A stretch of DNA of 64,000 bases, from NCBI GenBank assembly GCA_025618425.1, contig CM046833.1:3876298-3940297 (forward strand). The letters run 5' to 3'. Of the stretch, positions 22,649 through 33,422 are shown in pieces. The stretch is from Heliocidaris tuberculata (taxonomy: Eukaryota > Echinodermata > Echinoidea > Camarodonta > Echinometridae). Position 1 is the stretch's first letter, and every line of letters starts with the position of its first letter. The notes below the pieces were generated by a model. It was not told the origin of the DNA and did not search any database. It saw only the letters and a program-made list of their open reading frames with translations. The translations under genes and the position numbers were made by a program.

Positions 22649-23443
22649 TCCGGGCTAACTCGGCACTAGGGCGAAGTCGGCCCAACCATAAATGCGAGGC
22701 CGAGTTAGCCCGGAGAGGTTGAATCGATCATGAAATACCAATCCGTAAGGTTTTGTTTTGATTACTAAATACTAGTTAAGAATGCGTTTTTTAAACATTC
22801 TTTTGATAGAATTGTATGAAATACTTACTTTGAAGATAATCTTGCAATTTTCTGGAGCTAATATCAATTTAAAGTGACATTTTGGGCAGTTTAATCACTC
22901 ACAGCTCGCATATATTCGCAATCGCCGTGCGTTGCATTCACTGACTCAGTGACTGTGTTTGGTACTCGGACTCGTATCTGGAGACATATTTTGATGAATG
23001 AATTACTGCAAAATTCCGTAGATCTTAATCATGTCTGAAACATAACAACTCATTATATGTTAATTAGTTCCAAATTCATGATGGATAAAAACAAATTTAC
23101 CGAGTTTTCCAGTAATTTGCAGTTTTGCAAAATGTGTGTCCGACTCATCGCTCCGAATACCGTAGCAAACACAGTAGGCTATACGGCCTACGCACGGCGA
23201 TTCGGAGCAGTATCGTGTGATTAAACTGCATAGAAATTCACTTTTATATCATGTTAACTCAAGAAAATTGCAAGATTATCTTCAAAGTGAGTATTTCATA
23301 CAATTCTATCAAAAAGAATGGTTAATAAACATATTCTTAGCTAGTAATCACAACAAAACCTTACGGATTGGTATTTCATGATCGATTTAAACCCTCCGGG
23401 CTAACTCGGCCTCACTTTTCCCATAGTGCCGAGTTAGCCCGAC
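22649..23443. mobile_element. Large fold-back element with CGGGCTAACTCGGC motifs, copy 2
   Basis: Both outer ends are themselves small inverted pairs of CGGGCTAACTCGGC. Inside them, left AATACCAATCCGTAAGGTTTTG is mirrored at the right (CAAAACCTTACGGATTGG), followed by paired tracts with AAATACTTACTTTGAAGAT and inverse. The arms are about 250 bp around a centre with CGCACGGCGATTCGGAG. Confidence 0.75.
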
Positions 23444-23449
23444 CCCTCA

Positions 23450-24640
23450 TAGTCATACTCATAGGCCCTTGCCTATCACCTATGTGGGACTCTGTCCAAC
23501 ATTCACTGTTGCAGCAGTCAAAAATAGACAACAACATTGCTCTAAGCACTCATACACATACGAGGTTATCGTAAGATTTAATTTTCTTGAATTTGCTAGA
23601 TTACCTGATTCAGGGACTCTTCAACTCTTACTGTGCCACAAATTTGGGGATTCAGAATTGAAAGTGAAATTTTAAGTAATTATTTTCCTCTCATGTAAGA
23701 ATGATCTAGATCTAGACTGGAAAAAGGCCCGCTGATACACACAAAAGCTATTGAAGCCTATTCACCTGTAAAAGCTAGTCTGGAGTACAAGGTTATCTTC
23801 ACTTCAGATAAGCTTGTACATGTATAAGAAATCTTTCTTACTTAGAGCAATTTTGTTGTCTGTTTTTGACTGCTGCAACTGTGAATGTTGGACACAGTCC
23901 CACATAAGCAAGGGCCTAAGTATGAGTGCCTTTTTCAGATAATTCAGGGTCCAAGGTATTCTCCGTTTGCAAATCTCGCAGCCATATTCAAACTGTCATT
24001 AGTGTGTAAGTCAATGTGTATTAGGTTTGCACAGCAGAGTGATATGACTGTTTCTGTCCTTAAGTGAAGAGCTAACAAACGAGAGACAGAATTTTCGGTC
24101 TACCTATCACTATGATAAAGATGAAAAGTTTGTGTTCGTTGCGTGTCTTGTTTCATCAAAATCATGCACAGACAAGTCAAGGGCACTGCGCAGACTTGCA
24201 CTCTAGCCAGGCATAGTGACTTTTCTGTACTTTGTGTGTACATAGATCTACACCTCAACACCTTCAAATATGCCACTGCACAAAAGTCACAAATTCACTC
24301 AAAATAGGCATTCATAGGCCCATGCCTGTGTGGGACTGTGTCTAACATTAACTGTTGCATCAGTCAAAAACAGACAACAAAATTGTTCTACCGGTAAGCA
24401 AGATTTAATTTTTTTAAATTTGCTAGATTACCTGATCTAGGGACTTTTCAACTCTTATACTGTGCCACAGATTTGGGGATTCAGAGTTAAAAGTAAAATT
24501 TTAAATAACTATCTTTCTCTCATGTACATATATGAATGATCTAGACTGGAAAAAGGCCTGCTGATACACACAAAAGCTATTGAAGCCTATTCACCCATAA
24601 AAGCTATTGTGGAGTACAAGCTTATCTTCAGATAAGCTTG
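23450..24640. repeat. Direct and inverted duplicated blocks upstream of the zinc-finger gene
   Basis: A block with TGTGGGACTCTGTCCAACAT and AGTCAAAAATAGACAACAAC (23480-23540) appears inverted at about 23850-23925 and again directly at 24315-24390. The following GGGGATTCAG..., GGAAAAAGGCC and GATACACACAAAAGCTATTG words also recur (23600-23790 and 24430-24610). It looks like a compound of mobile-element copies. No ORF supported. Confidence 0.65.
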
Positions 24641-24690
24641 TACATGACTATAAGTGCAAAACAGGCTAATTTACAAATACCTACACCAAT

Positions 24691-24795
24691 ATGTCCAACA
24701 TCGCCATCACTAATGGTGATGTTGGAAAAGATGATTTTAAAAATAAAATCTGTAATTTACTGTCAGTAGTGGTGAAGCGGTGTACTGGAGTCATT
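24691..24795 (+). CDS. Possible first coding exon of the zinc-finger gene
   Basis: An ATG at 24691 opens 35 codons of non-repetitive, mixed-composition sequence (starts MSNIAITNGDVGKDDF, then a short amphipathic KICNLLSVVVKRC stretch). A candidate donor ATT|GTATAC at 24795/24796 ends it in phase 0, which matches the phase-0 start of the exon at 25440. Beyond the donor the frame runs into poly-C and poly-A and stops being protein-like. The donor is weak (T at -1), so a different first exon is quite possible. Confidence 0.42.
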
Positions 24796-25439
24796 GTATA
24801 CATTTTTTGGTCGCCACAAGCGCTGAATTCCCCCCTCCCCCCCCCCCAAAAAAAAAAATTGATTGAGGTGTAACATTAGATCTCCAAGTGTGCACACGAA
24901 GTATAGAAAAGTCGCTATGTGTGTTGAATATTAGATAGCAAAGTCTGCTAAACAAGATTATGATATGAAAACAAAAGTACTCGGTCAAAAGGAGTAAGTT
25001 TTCATGAGGAATCTTGCTTACTAGTATCAGGTTTTCATTTTGAGCAAAGGTAATCCCTTTGCAGCAAATGTAAATAAAGAAACTTTGCCTCCAGAATAGT
25101 AAATGGGAGATGGTCTCCCAAGTAGGCTATCAAAAAAGTTTTAAGTCTTCCATATCAGCCATGCGCCTCTACTGATAATCCTAACTCCTAGAGATAAATA
25201 TGGTATAACTTTGCATATACATGTATGTAGGCCGATCACACATGTATAAGTGATCGGCCTGCATATTTGCCGCTATGTTTTGATTTAATCAATCGCTTAA
25301 TATTAGCTTTCTCTCTTTCTCTCTCTCTCTCACTCTATCTCTCTCAGTCTCAGTCTGTCATTTTCACCATATCCAAGATGTTTATCTCCACAGTTTGAAC
25401 TAAAAATGCATTCTGTATTTTATTTTCTCACATCTATAG

Positions 25440-25862
25440 GCCGAGATAAAAACTGTCAAAGAAGAGGACATTGATTTTAACTCCAACAACAAGAGAAATG
25501 AATGTACAGATGTGAGACATACAAAGTCAGTAGGAGGACAACCACCGCTGATGTATCTTGTGCTGCCCAAGGCTGAGGTAGCCAGAGCACTGCAGAAGAT
25601 GTCCAAGAACCTCCAAGAAGGCATCATTGATCAGAACACAGAGCAAGAATGGAGCTCAGATGGGTCGAGTCTAGGCCCAAGAACGTCCAGGAACCAGCAG
25701 GTAGACATCATCCAAGGCAGGCTGAAGCAAGAAGGGAGGACAGATGAATCTTTTGGCATTGACAGCTGCGTCACCAAGGAGCAAACTCGGCCTTCGCATC
25801 ATTTGGAGAAGGAACAGATCAGTGATGACGATGGCCACCAGTTTGATGGTAGCGGATGGCAG
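25440..25862 (+). CDS. Internal exon of the zinc-finger gene, acidic N-terminal region
   Basis: Preceded by a pyrimidine-rich tract ending TATAG and followed by CAG|GTGTTT, in phase 0 at both ends, giving 141 codons with no stop. The product is hydrophilic and rich in Glu, Lys, Gln and Asp. It starts AEIKTVKEED, where VKEE is a consensus SUMO-acceptor-like motif, and contains no zinc finger. This composition is typical of the linker between an N-terminal region and a finger array in C2H2 proteins. It has only one copy in the window, so it is probably shared by the two duplicated terminal exon sets. The next in-phase acceptors are at 31054 and 37592. Confidence 0.7.
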
Positions 25863-25907
25863 GTGTTTATACAATTTTTCTACATTTTTAGTCACTTGGA
25901 CATGATT

Positions 25908-26080
25908 ATGCTCTGGTGACTACCACTGCAGGGTTTGTTTGTTTTTTTCATCTTGGATATAACTGCAATGAGGTTTTAAGTTATGTATAGGGTTAGGGTT
26001 AGGTTTAGGGTTACATATAGTGTTAGGGTCTTTGTTGAAGTTGAGAATTTTGTTAGTGTAGGATAGTGGATGAGGAGCAA
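25908..26080. mobile_element. Inverted-end element with telomere-like core (copy 3)
   Basis: The left end ATGCTCTGGTGACTACCACT matches the family end and the right end decays to GGATGAGGAGCA. The core is TAGGGTTAGGGTTAGGTTTA. It lies just inside the intron after the exon at 25440-25862. Confidence 0.55.
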
Positions 26081-26576
26081 TTAAAGGGGGTACCCAATGC
26101 TGAAACAATGTTAGTTCATTTAAAAGATCATGATTTTATTAGCAGAAAATCATCTGCCTTAAGTTTTTTAAAAATTCGTGTTGCCAGAAAAATCCCCGAA
26201 ATATGGTAAGACTTCAGGATATTTTGGCCCCTCAGCTGTGTCCCAATTTCAGCTAGGTAACCACAATGACGTCAAAGTGGTTACCCAGGTTCGCGTATTG
26301 CAGATGTGTTGCGCGCTAGACTGTACAAAATGCATTACACCTTGCGCGCATTTTGCTATAATTGCGCAACAAGGTAACCACTTTGACGTCATTGTGGTTA
26401 CCTAGCTGAAATTGGGACACAGCTGAGGGGCCAAAATATCCTGAAATCTTACCATATTTCGGGGATTTTCTGGCAACACGAATTTAAAAAAAATTTAAGG
26501 CAGATGATTTTCTTCGAATAAAATCATGATCTTTTAAATGAACTAAAATTGTTTCAGCATTGGGTACCCCCTTTAA
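26081..26576. mobile_element. 496-bp near-perfect palindromic fold-back element in the intron
   Basis: Arms of roughly 225 bp begin TTAAAGGGGGTACCCAATGC and end with its inverse. AGCTGTGTCCCAATTTCAGC and GTAACCACAATGACGTCAAA are matched in the other arm with very few differences. The loop contains GTTGCGCGC/GCGCGCA words. Few mismatches suggest recent insertion or sequence homogenisation. Transcribed from either strand it would form a long hairpin. Confidence 0.85.
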
Positions 26577-26924
26577 AGCCAGAGTATGCATTGTACAACT
26601 TATTTTCAAGGGGAATATAATATTGAGTTGTTAAATAAATATCACTAAATAATATGAGAAGGAACCCTCCAGAACTCATTTTTATAAATTTTGTTAGTTG
26701 AGGACTGGAAAAAAATTGTTGAAAACTGGAGTACCTTGAGGAGTATATTAACACACAACAAAATTAGCCTAGATAATATATTTTCGATCATATTCGGGTT
26801 TTTTTTAACATTTCGTGTCATTTTCTTGTATTACATTGTATGTGAAAGTAGTTTTGTTTTTGTTTTGTTTTTCCATATTACTTGAACTCAAGTAGCCTCT
26901 AAGCTACATGTAAAGTAGAGTTCT

Positions 26925-27050
26925 GGGGCCTGTAACATAAAGAGATATAATCAATCGTATGATCAATTGTAACTCTTCAGTACATGGTTTGCCATAGACT
27001 TACAGTTGATATCAATCGTGAGATTGATTTATCTCTTTATTACAGGCCCC
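26925..27050. mobile_element. Fold-back MITE, GGGGCCTGTAACATAAAGAG ends
   Basis: Left GGGGCCTGTAACATAAAGAG is inverted at the right as CTCTTTATTACAGGCCCC. TCAATCG/CGATTGA pairs lie inside. The matching place in copy 3 of repeat R (near 33615) has no insertion. Confidence 0.8.
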
Positions 27051-27051
27051 T

Positions 27052-27198
27052 GGGGCCCGTTGCACAAAACTTGCGTTTGAACGCAACTCAGGAAAATCAA
27101 ACGCAATTTTATTTTCAGCTAATCAGAAGTGCGCATTTAGGACTTGCGTTTGATTTTTAGGAGTTGCGATTAAACGCAAGTTTTGTGCAACGGGCCCC
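27052..27198. mobile_element. GGGCCC fold-back MITE, TTGCGTTTGAACGCAA type
   Basis: Ends GGGGCCCGTTGCACAAAAC and inverse. The arms contain TTGCGTTTGAACGCAA and the centre has AGCTAATCAGAAGTGCGCA. It abuts the preceding fold-back within one or two bases. A second copy of the family is at 62620-62766. Confidence 0.85.
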
Positions 27199-27923
27199 AG
27201 GTCATGCAATTACATTGTTAAAGAAACTGTCTCAAAGCAATTGGGAAAGGGTGATCACATTAGAATTGTTTTATAATGTGAGGTTTTGGAATCATCAAAA
27301 TGATAAGAAATTGACCCAATCTCACTGAAAAGCACATGTACGGCACACAGAAATGGGTATATGGGACTGCACACGCAAATGGCATGAATGTTTGGCCCGA
27401 ACATTGCTCTTATTTTTCGTCATATTTTGAATATGAGGACATTTGAAGAGCTACTTTTCAGGGGACATTTTTAGTATGTTCTTCCAAACTGACATAAAAA
27501 GAATAAAAAAGCTCACAAATTATTTTTCATCTCTCCACGAACTCAACCTTCTTTTTAACCTTAATTTTTATTGAAAAGTGAAAATCAAAAATAAACTAAG
27601 CATATTGAGACCATTTTTCAAAGGTACAATGCGCTATTCAAGAACTGTTCTCTTATTATTAATTATGTAAACTATGCAAATTAGCCAAAACTCAGAGAAA
27701 GAATCCAGCAATCAATGAAGATATTCAAGTTTGAAAGTAAAAAGCATTGTAATATTTGTACATTGTATGTATTTATTATCTGTCTTGTAATCTGAACTTG
27801 AAGTTCGAAGTTTCCCCATCCTTTTGATTTCCTTGATATGATATGATCGATGTTGTATTTTGTAAAAAAAAACTTTTTTCTTCTATGAAATTTTTTCACT
27901 GTGCCTGTGCTGATCCTATTTTA

Positions 27924-28062
27924 TGATAATAATAATAATAACAACAATAATAATAATAATAATAGTTGTAGTAGTAGTAATGATAATATTGATAATAATA
28001 ATAATGATAATAGTATTAATAATAATATAATAATAATAATAATGATAATAACTAGAAATTTA
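27924..28062. repeat. (AAT)n microsatellite in unit A
   Basis: Imperfect (AAT)n with TGA, GTA and ACA variants. The matching tract in unit B is at 37248-37343. It is the tail side of the reverse-oriented retroposon fragment before exon 2. Confidence 0.85.
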
Positions 28063-28082
28063 ATTCGTCACTGAAGACGAAT

Positions 28083-28853
28083 TAGGTGGTCTGTCTTTCA
28101 CTGTGGCAAAGTGCTTTGTCAGGTGTGATAATATTTCTGCAAGATTATAATCATAATGTTGACGACAATGATCATATGGTCATATAAGTGATGACAATGA
28201 CGATAATGATATATTGATAATGATGATCATAATGACAATAATGATGACAATAACCACGATAACCTAAGTGGCATAGCGCCCCTTCAAGTTCAATTTTATG
28301 GGCGATTTTTTTAAAAGTGCTTGAAATGGCATAAAACGTGTGCAAAATGAATTTAGGAGGATTTGAAGAATTTATAAATTTTACGCGCACACGGACGCGC
28401 GCACGGACACGTAGGCGCGCGTTTAATGAAATGACCTTGACTGGAATGACAGTGACCTTAACCATGCCAAATATGAAAGAGAAATGACATTTCGTTATGA
28501 AGATATGACCATAAGTTGATTTTCACAAAATGGCGCCTGGATGACGTCACGATAACCTGATGACCTTGAAAAAGATGGGGGAACTTGACCTTATTAGGAC
28601 TGATGACTGACGAAAATATGAAGAAAATTGACTGAGCCGATTTTGAGAAATCGGGATAACGAACTGGACGATTTGATATTACAGGACATGTTGGAGATTA
28701 TCCCCTTAGCTTTAATACACGACAGGGAATGAGATTGTACACAAACTACTGCACACTACTTTCCAATAGACATAACACGCAAAATTAGGCAGTTTATTAC
28801 ATTGTTTGTGATTTTATATGTTACAGTAGTCGAAGCAAATGGTAAAATATGAG

Positions 28854-28903
<50 letters not shown>

Positions 28904-30236
28904 ACCCACCGGGATTCGAACCTGGGTCGGCGGGATGGGAGGCAAGTGCTTTACCAATGGACCAAAAGTTTTCCAATAGAGATAACACGTAGACGAAAAA
29001 CGGGATTCTCAAATGACATTTTGTACTTAAAAAACGGGCATGATCCCGACATCTGATCAAAAATTGGAGAGCACACTAGTGAAAGCTTATAGTCTCAGCT
29101 ATAACATATTAAAATTTGGAAGAAAATCGAGCAGAAATTACAAAGATACTGCTCAAAGAAGACGGGAATGTAGAATCAAGATTTGAGAAAAAGTCATCTC
29201 CCATAGAGAATACACGCAAAATGAGAAAAATTGACATGCCTCCTTTAATCGCAAAAATACGCCATGATGCCTTTGTCAAAATGAAAAATCGTGGTGACTG
29301 ATCTTGTAGAGAATTGTCTCAGCTACAACATATCGAAAATTGGATGAAAATTGACTAACTATGAGTGAAATATTGTCAAATGAATACAAAATTTATAACG
29401 TCATTTTTTCAAAATCGAATTTTTGAGTTCATATGCAAATGTGACGACGTTCCGATCGATTGACCCCCAAATTTTTTTCATGAATTACAATCTACAACTC
29501 ATAGGCTTTCAGAAAATGTAAAAAAAATGGGGGGTAGCCACACATTCTGACGAGCTATGGCGGATTTTATATAGACATGTTTTTACCACTTTTTACATTA
29601 TATTGCCCATTGACGCGCGCACGAATTTTAAATTTTCATGCGCGCGTGTGGCATTGTGGAAGGTCGAGAATGACTGGAAATAGTTGGAAATTGTCAAGAA
29701 TAGTGTCAGGAATCCAAACCATACGAAAAAATGGCGTTTTTACATTCCGTACGCGCTGTGCGCGCGCATAACGCGCGCGCGGGCGTGCACGCACGGAAAA
29801 TTTTGAAATGCTTAAAATGGCCTCAAACGTGTGCAAAATGAATTTGAGATGATTTTGAGCATTTTTAAATTTTGACGCGCGCGTACGTGCACGTCCTAAT
29901 GCGCGCGCAAATTTTGCTAACATGTTACATTGACCCTTGACCGGAAGTTTATGTGTGTTAAATATGGTTCATTTTTGATGACTCGTTATGAAGATATGAT
30001 CGTTAATGTGATTTCACAAAATGGCGCCTGGATGACGTCACGATGACCTGATGACCTTGAAATACTTCGTGGCACTTGACCATGATAGGCCTGATAACTG
30101 ACTGAAATTTGATGAAAAGTGAGTGAGCCGAATTTGAGAAATCACTGTCACAAAAAAGTGGCGTAAATAAAGAATAAAAATAAAGAAAATTCTGACGAAA
30201 TTAAGAGGTGATCTGTCGATACCGACAGACCACCTA
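28083..30236. mobile_element. 2.15 kb non-autonomous element with AGGTGGTCTGTC ends
   Basis: TAGGTGGTCTGTC at 28083 is inverted as GACAGACCACCTA ending at 30236, both embedded in (AAT)n. Unit B has uninterrupted (AAT)n here. The interior consists of diverged direct repeats: CACAAAATGGCGCCTGGATG with ACGTCACGAT at 28524 and 30012, and GTGTGCAAAATGAATTT followed by very CG-rich ACGCGCGC stretches at 28337 and 29830. It has no transposase frame, a 40-base poly-A and a tRNA-like piece at 28901-28976. Confidence 0.65.
28901..28976 (-). tRNA. tRNA-Gly(CCC)-like pseudogene or SINE head followed by poly-T
   Basis: Read on the minus strand it has a D-arm-like CATTGGTAAAGC, an anticodon region CTTGCCTCCCATC (CCC), the T-arm GGTTCGAATCCCGG and a 3' GGTGGGTCCA. 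About 40 T residues follow, like an overlong Pol III terminator. The 5' acceptor strand (AAACTTT) cannot pair with the 3' end and the anticodon stem is poor, so it is not a functional tRNA. It is more likely a tRNA pseudogene or the head of a SINE carried inside the 2.15 kb element. Confidence 0.5.
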
Positions 30237-30399
30237 ATAATAATAATGATGATGATGATGATGATGATAATAATAATAATGATAATAATGATAATTAATA
30301 ATAATAATAATTAATAATAATGATAATAATAATAATGATAATAATAATAATAATAATAATAATATTAATTAATAATAATGATAACAATAATAATAATAA

Positions 30400-30464
30400 G
30401 GCCAAAAAAAAAAAATTGTTCGGTTGTCCACGAGTGACATTTTTTTTAAACAGGGTCGGTCGGT

Positions 30465-30518
<54 letters not shown>

Positions 30519-30804
30519 CTGAGAAAATAAAGGAGGTAAAGCAAGTTTCAATATTTAACGTTTTTACATGGTATTTACATTTATTAATTATCCCCCAGAA
30601 ACATAAAAGAGTTGTTATTTCTCTTACACTGTTTAAGTTTTGTATATACATGTATGTAATACAAACTGTTGTTGAAATTAATTTCGCTTTTCAACGTAAG
30701 TTTTGCCGTGGTTGGGTTTTGAAAAAAAAAAAAAAAAAAATTGGGTCGGCCCCATTTCAGAGGGTCGGTCGGTCGAGGACAACCAAACAATTTTTTAGGG
30801 GGCC
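30400..30804. mobile_element. GGCC-ended inverted-repeat element within (AAT)n
   Basis: Left GGCC, poly-A, then ATTGTTCGGTTGTCC; right GGACAACCAAACAAT then TTTTTTAGGGGGCC. GGGTCGGTCGGTC occurs near both ends in the same orientation. A long poly-T lies at about 30468-30514. Absent from the matching position of unit B. Confidence 0.75.
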
Positions 30805-30861
30805 TAATAATTATAATAATAAAGATAATTGATAGTAATAATAATAATGATAATAATAATA

Positions 30862-31000
30862 ATGGGTTCTTGTAGAGCCCACATGTCTGTCAGACTTGAC
30901 ACTCCTAGCGTTCCACAATTATTACCCTGGCTTAAACATGGCTGCTCTTACGGCGCTCTAGCATTTCATAGAATATCTTGCCAAAAGACACTATCATATT
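30862..31000 (-). repeat. Retroposon 3' fragment before exon 2A (shortened)
   Basis: TGGGTTCTTGTAGAGCCCAC, CTGTCAGACTTGACACTCCT and ATTATTACCCTGGC match the longer copy at 37342-37530. Adjacent (AAT)n reads as an (ATT)n tail on the minus strand, typical of a LINE/SINE end. Unit A lacks an internal piece of about 55 bp that unit B retains (near 37453-37508). Confidence 0.55.
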
Positions 31001-31053
31001 ATATTTGAACTCTCTCTCTCTTTTGATGGGTTTTGTTTTCTTTACACTTTCAG

Positions 31054-31234
31054 ATCCATGGTGATGTGAAATCCATCGAGCATGCAGTAAGATTTCAATC
31101 ACCAAAGGAGGAGGAAAATGTCTCCGAATCAAAGCAACCAACTTCTGATTCGAAAGGCGAACAAGATTGTGAATCTTTGGAAGACATGGGGAAACTGCCA
31201 TCAGTGAATACATGTACATCTATTGAACCTGAAG
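31054..31234 (+). CDS. Zinc-finger gene exon 2A
   Basis: Acceptor TTTACACTTTCAG, donor GAAG|GTGAGT (strong consensus), starting in phase 0 and ending in phase 1, 181 bp. It encodes an acidic/basic linker (IHGDVKSIEHAVRFQSP, then a Glu-rich run) with no finger. The phase fits the upstream exon at 25440-25862 and the downstream exon at 31801. The B copy (37592-37772) has the same length and splice sites. Bases differ at several codons, for example KEEENVSES in A versus KQEEKVSKS in B. Confidence 0.8.
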
Positions 31235-31800
31235 GTGAGTTTATGACACCTGGGCCCTGTCTAGTAAGAAGTTGTGAAACTTGTGATGGACTCTAAAATC
31301 AAGCGCAACTCTATATACATGTAAGAGGAGGGCTTTCTCCACCCTATCGTATTCTTTCTCTCTTCTCTCTTTCTTTCTTTCTCCACCCCATCGTATTCTT
31401 TCTCTCTCTTCTCTCTCTCTCTTTCTCCACCCTATCATATTCTTTCTCTCTTCTCTCTCTCTCTCTCTCTTTCTCTCTTTCTCCACCCTATCGTATTCTT
31501 TCTATCTTCTCTCTCTCTTCGTTTTTCTCTCTCTCTTTACTCTTCTCTGTCTTTTCATATGTATCTCACTCCTCCATAGTTTTGGAAGTTCAGGTGTATA
31601 TGGCGTTTTCAGAGCCAAAAGCGTGTTAACTCATATACTGTAATACATGTAGTTAATGCCCTTCTGGCTTGTTCAGATGATATCATATTGTATTTTACTT
31701 TGTAGCTTTTTGCTCATGATGTAATTTCCATGTAATTTTGCTTTTGAGCTGCAATGTGGTATTCAATGAAATACCTTTTTGATTTTATTCTCTACCCTAG
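31235..31800. other. Intron 2A with CT-rich tandem tract
   Basis: 566 bp with GT-AG ends. A tandem CT-rich stretch (repeated CTTTCTCCACCCTATCGTAT, about 31330-31500) also occurs in shorter form in intron 2B. The acceptor TTCTCTACCCTAG at 31800 is preserved in both copies. Confidence 0.7.
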
Positions 31801-33422
31801 ACAACCTGAAGGGACACCAGCACAAGAAATACCAGATGAGGACTGAGATAAATGCAAACAGATCTTACACTGGAGATGGGAAAGGGATCAGTGCCATAAT
31901 TCAATCTCTGTCAGGGACAACAGGAGGGAAGCCCCAGGACAATTGCGAGGAGAGATTATCCTCTGGTACCAGAGGAGAGCGAGAAGTGAAACTCATTGCG
32001 TTTAATGGTAAATTGACTGCTCTTGTCATGAACCAACATCTTGAAGGGAAAGTACCTCTTCAAGATGTTGGCAAGCTTGCAAGTACCAAAGCCAAATCAC
32101 CAAGTGGTGGTCAGGATTCGAACTATGTTGACAACCCTACTGTGAAGGTACCTGATAAAAATGATGGCGTCAGCACTGCCTCAAGGAATAAGACCCTTGA
32201 ACTGATCTACAAGTGTCACAAATGCCATTCCTATTTTGACACTCTACATCAACTACTGGAGCATATAAATGGTCGCAACGGGAAGTGCCATAAAAGCAAG
32301 TGTGTGGCAGAGGAACTGCAGTGTAAGGAGTGTGGCAAGCGCTGCTCTCGAAGAAACATGCCAAGGCACATGTCATCCCATACAGGTGAGAGGCCATTCG
32401 TGTGCGAGTACTGCGGGAAGGGGTTCACCATGAAAGACTATCTCACCAAACATGTCATGAGAATACACATGGAAGAAAAGCCGTGCGTGTGCCAGTACTG
32501 TGGAAAAGGGTTCATCAACAAGTACCTTCTCAATCAACATATCACCATACACACAGGAGAGATGATGTACAGGTGCCAGGAATGCAACAAAGCCATCAGG
32601 AATTACTCAGGATACGTACATCACCTCAAGACTCACAGACACAGAGTTGACAGGAGGTACGCATGCTCGACTTGTGACAAGAGGTTTTCGAAGAAAGAAT
32701 CTTGCAAGAAACACGAGAAAGTCTGCTTGCACAGCAGAACCTGCTTGCACAGCAGAACCACCCATGGGATGGGTCTGACGTGCAAGCAGTGTGGTCGCAG
32801 ATGTGCCAGTCTTACTGGTTTAAGGCTCCATGCAAAGGTTCACAAACCAAAGGAAGTGCACACGGCTAGCAGCGTCCGTAAACGCAAGCCACCAAGCCAA
32901 GACCAGAAACCTACAATCCTTTGCCAGATATGCGGCAAGCTGTTCAAGACCCAGGGCCACCTAGACTCCCACCTGCTCATCCATTCCGACGTCAGAGGCT
33001 TCAAGTGCGATATCTGCAACAAGGCATTCAGGCATCGCCTCTCCCTCAAGTTTCATAAACAGATCCATGCGGGTGATCGGCCATATGTCTGTGCTATCTG
33101 CAACTATGCCTTCTTCACTGTGACTTGCTTGAAGTCACATGAGCGCACACATAGAGGGACAAATCTCTTCAAATGCCCTCAGTGTGATATCAGCTTCTCT
33201 AATAAATATTCCCTCAATCTTCATTCAGAGACACATGCAAAGACAGAACAACATGACTGCCATCTCTGCAAATCCACCTTCATTGCTAAAAGGCTCCTGG
33301 AAAGTCACCTCTTTCGCTTTCATGGACAAGAAGTAAAATCTGCAGACACAAGAACTGGAAAGGCGCAAGAACCTAAAAAAGAGGACAGTGTAAAAGTAAA
33401 TATGGAACCGCAAGAGAAATGA
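31801..33422 (+). CDS. Zinc-finger gene terminal exon A: array of about 12 C2H2 fingers
   Basis: Predicted nuclear DNA-binding protein. The exon opens in phase 2 relative to the exon 2A end (G|AC makes Asp). About 125 codons of Lys/Ser-rich linker precede the array. Fingers are recognisable at YKCHKC (C2HC-like), LQCKEC, FVCEYC, CVCQYC, YRCQEC, YACSTC (C2HC), LTCKQC, ILCQIC, FKCDIC, YVCAIC, FKCPQC and HDCHLC, most spaced C-x2-C-x12-H-x3-5-H. Only one linker is the classic HTGERP; the others vary, so it is not a KRAB/ZAD-type uniform array. A 36-base stretch is a perfect 18-bp tandem duplication (CLHSRT twice, about 32727-32762) absent in copy B. The C-terminus ends QEK, diverging from copy B exactly at the duplication junction. 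With the upstream exons the product would be about 741 residues (776 with the putative first exon). Confidence 0.88.

Larger units (their letters stand above)
26690..27665. repeat. Dispersed repeat R, copy 2 (left edge of duplication unit A)
   Basis: Aligns with 33430-34069 plus 36987-37100, including CTGGAGTACCTTGAG, TTAACACACAACA, TTTCGTGTCATTTTCTTGTA, GGGAAAGGGTGATCACAT and GCTATTCAAGAACTG. It is interrupted by two fold-backs (26925-27050 and 27052-27198) that copy 3 lacks. It marks the left border of the 6.7 kb unit that was tandemly duplicated. Confidence 0.8.
25863..31053. other. Intron of the zinc-finger gene, filled with mobile elements
   Basis: Holds, in order, a telomere-core element, a 496-bp palindrome, repeat R split by two fold-backs, an (AAT)n tract, a 2.15 kb inverted-end element with a tRNA-like piece, more (AAT)n with a GGCC-ended element, and the retroposon fragment before exon 2A. 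No coding sequence is supported. Confidence 0.65.

Noticed and set aside
28821..29060. Minus-strand frame reading through the tRNA-like sequence
   Set aside because: Its protein-like part is a translated tRNA T-arm and anticodon region followed by poly-T.
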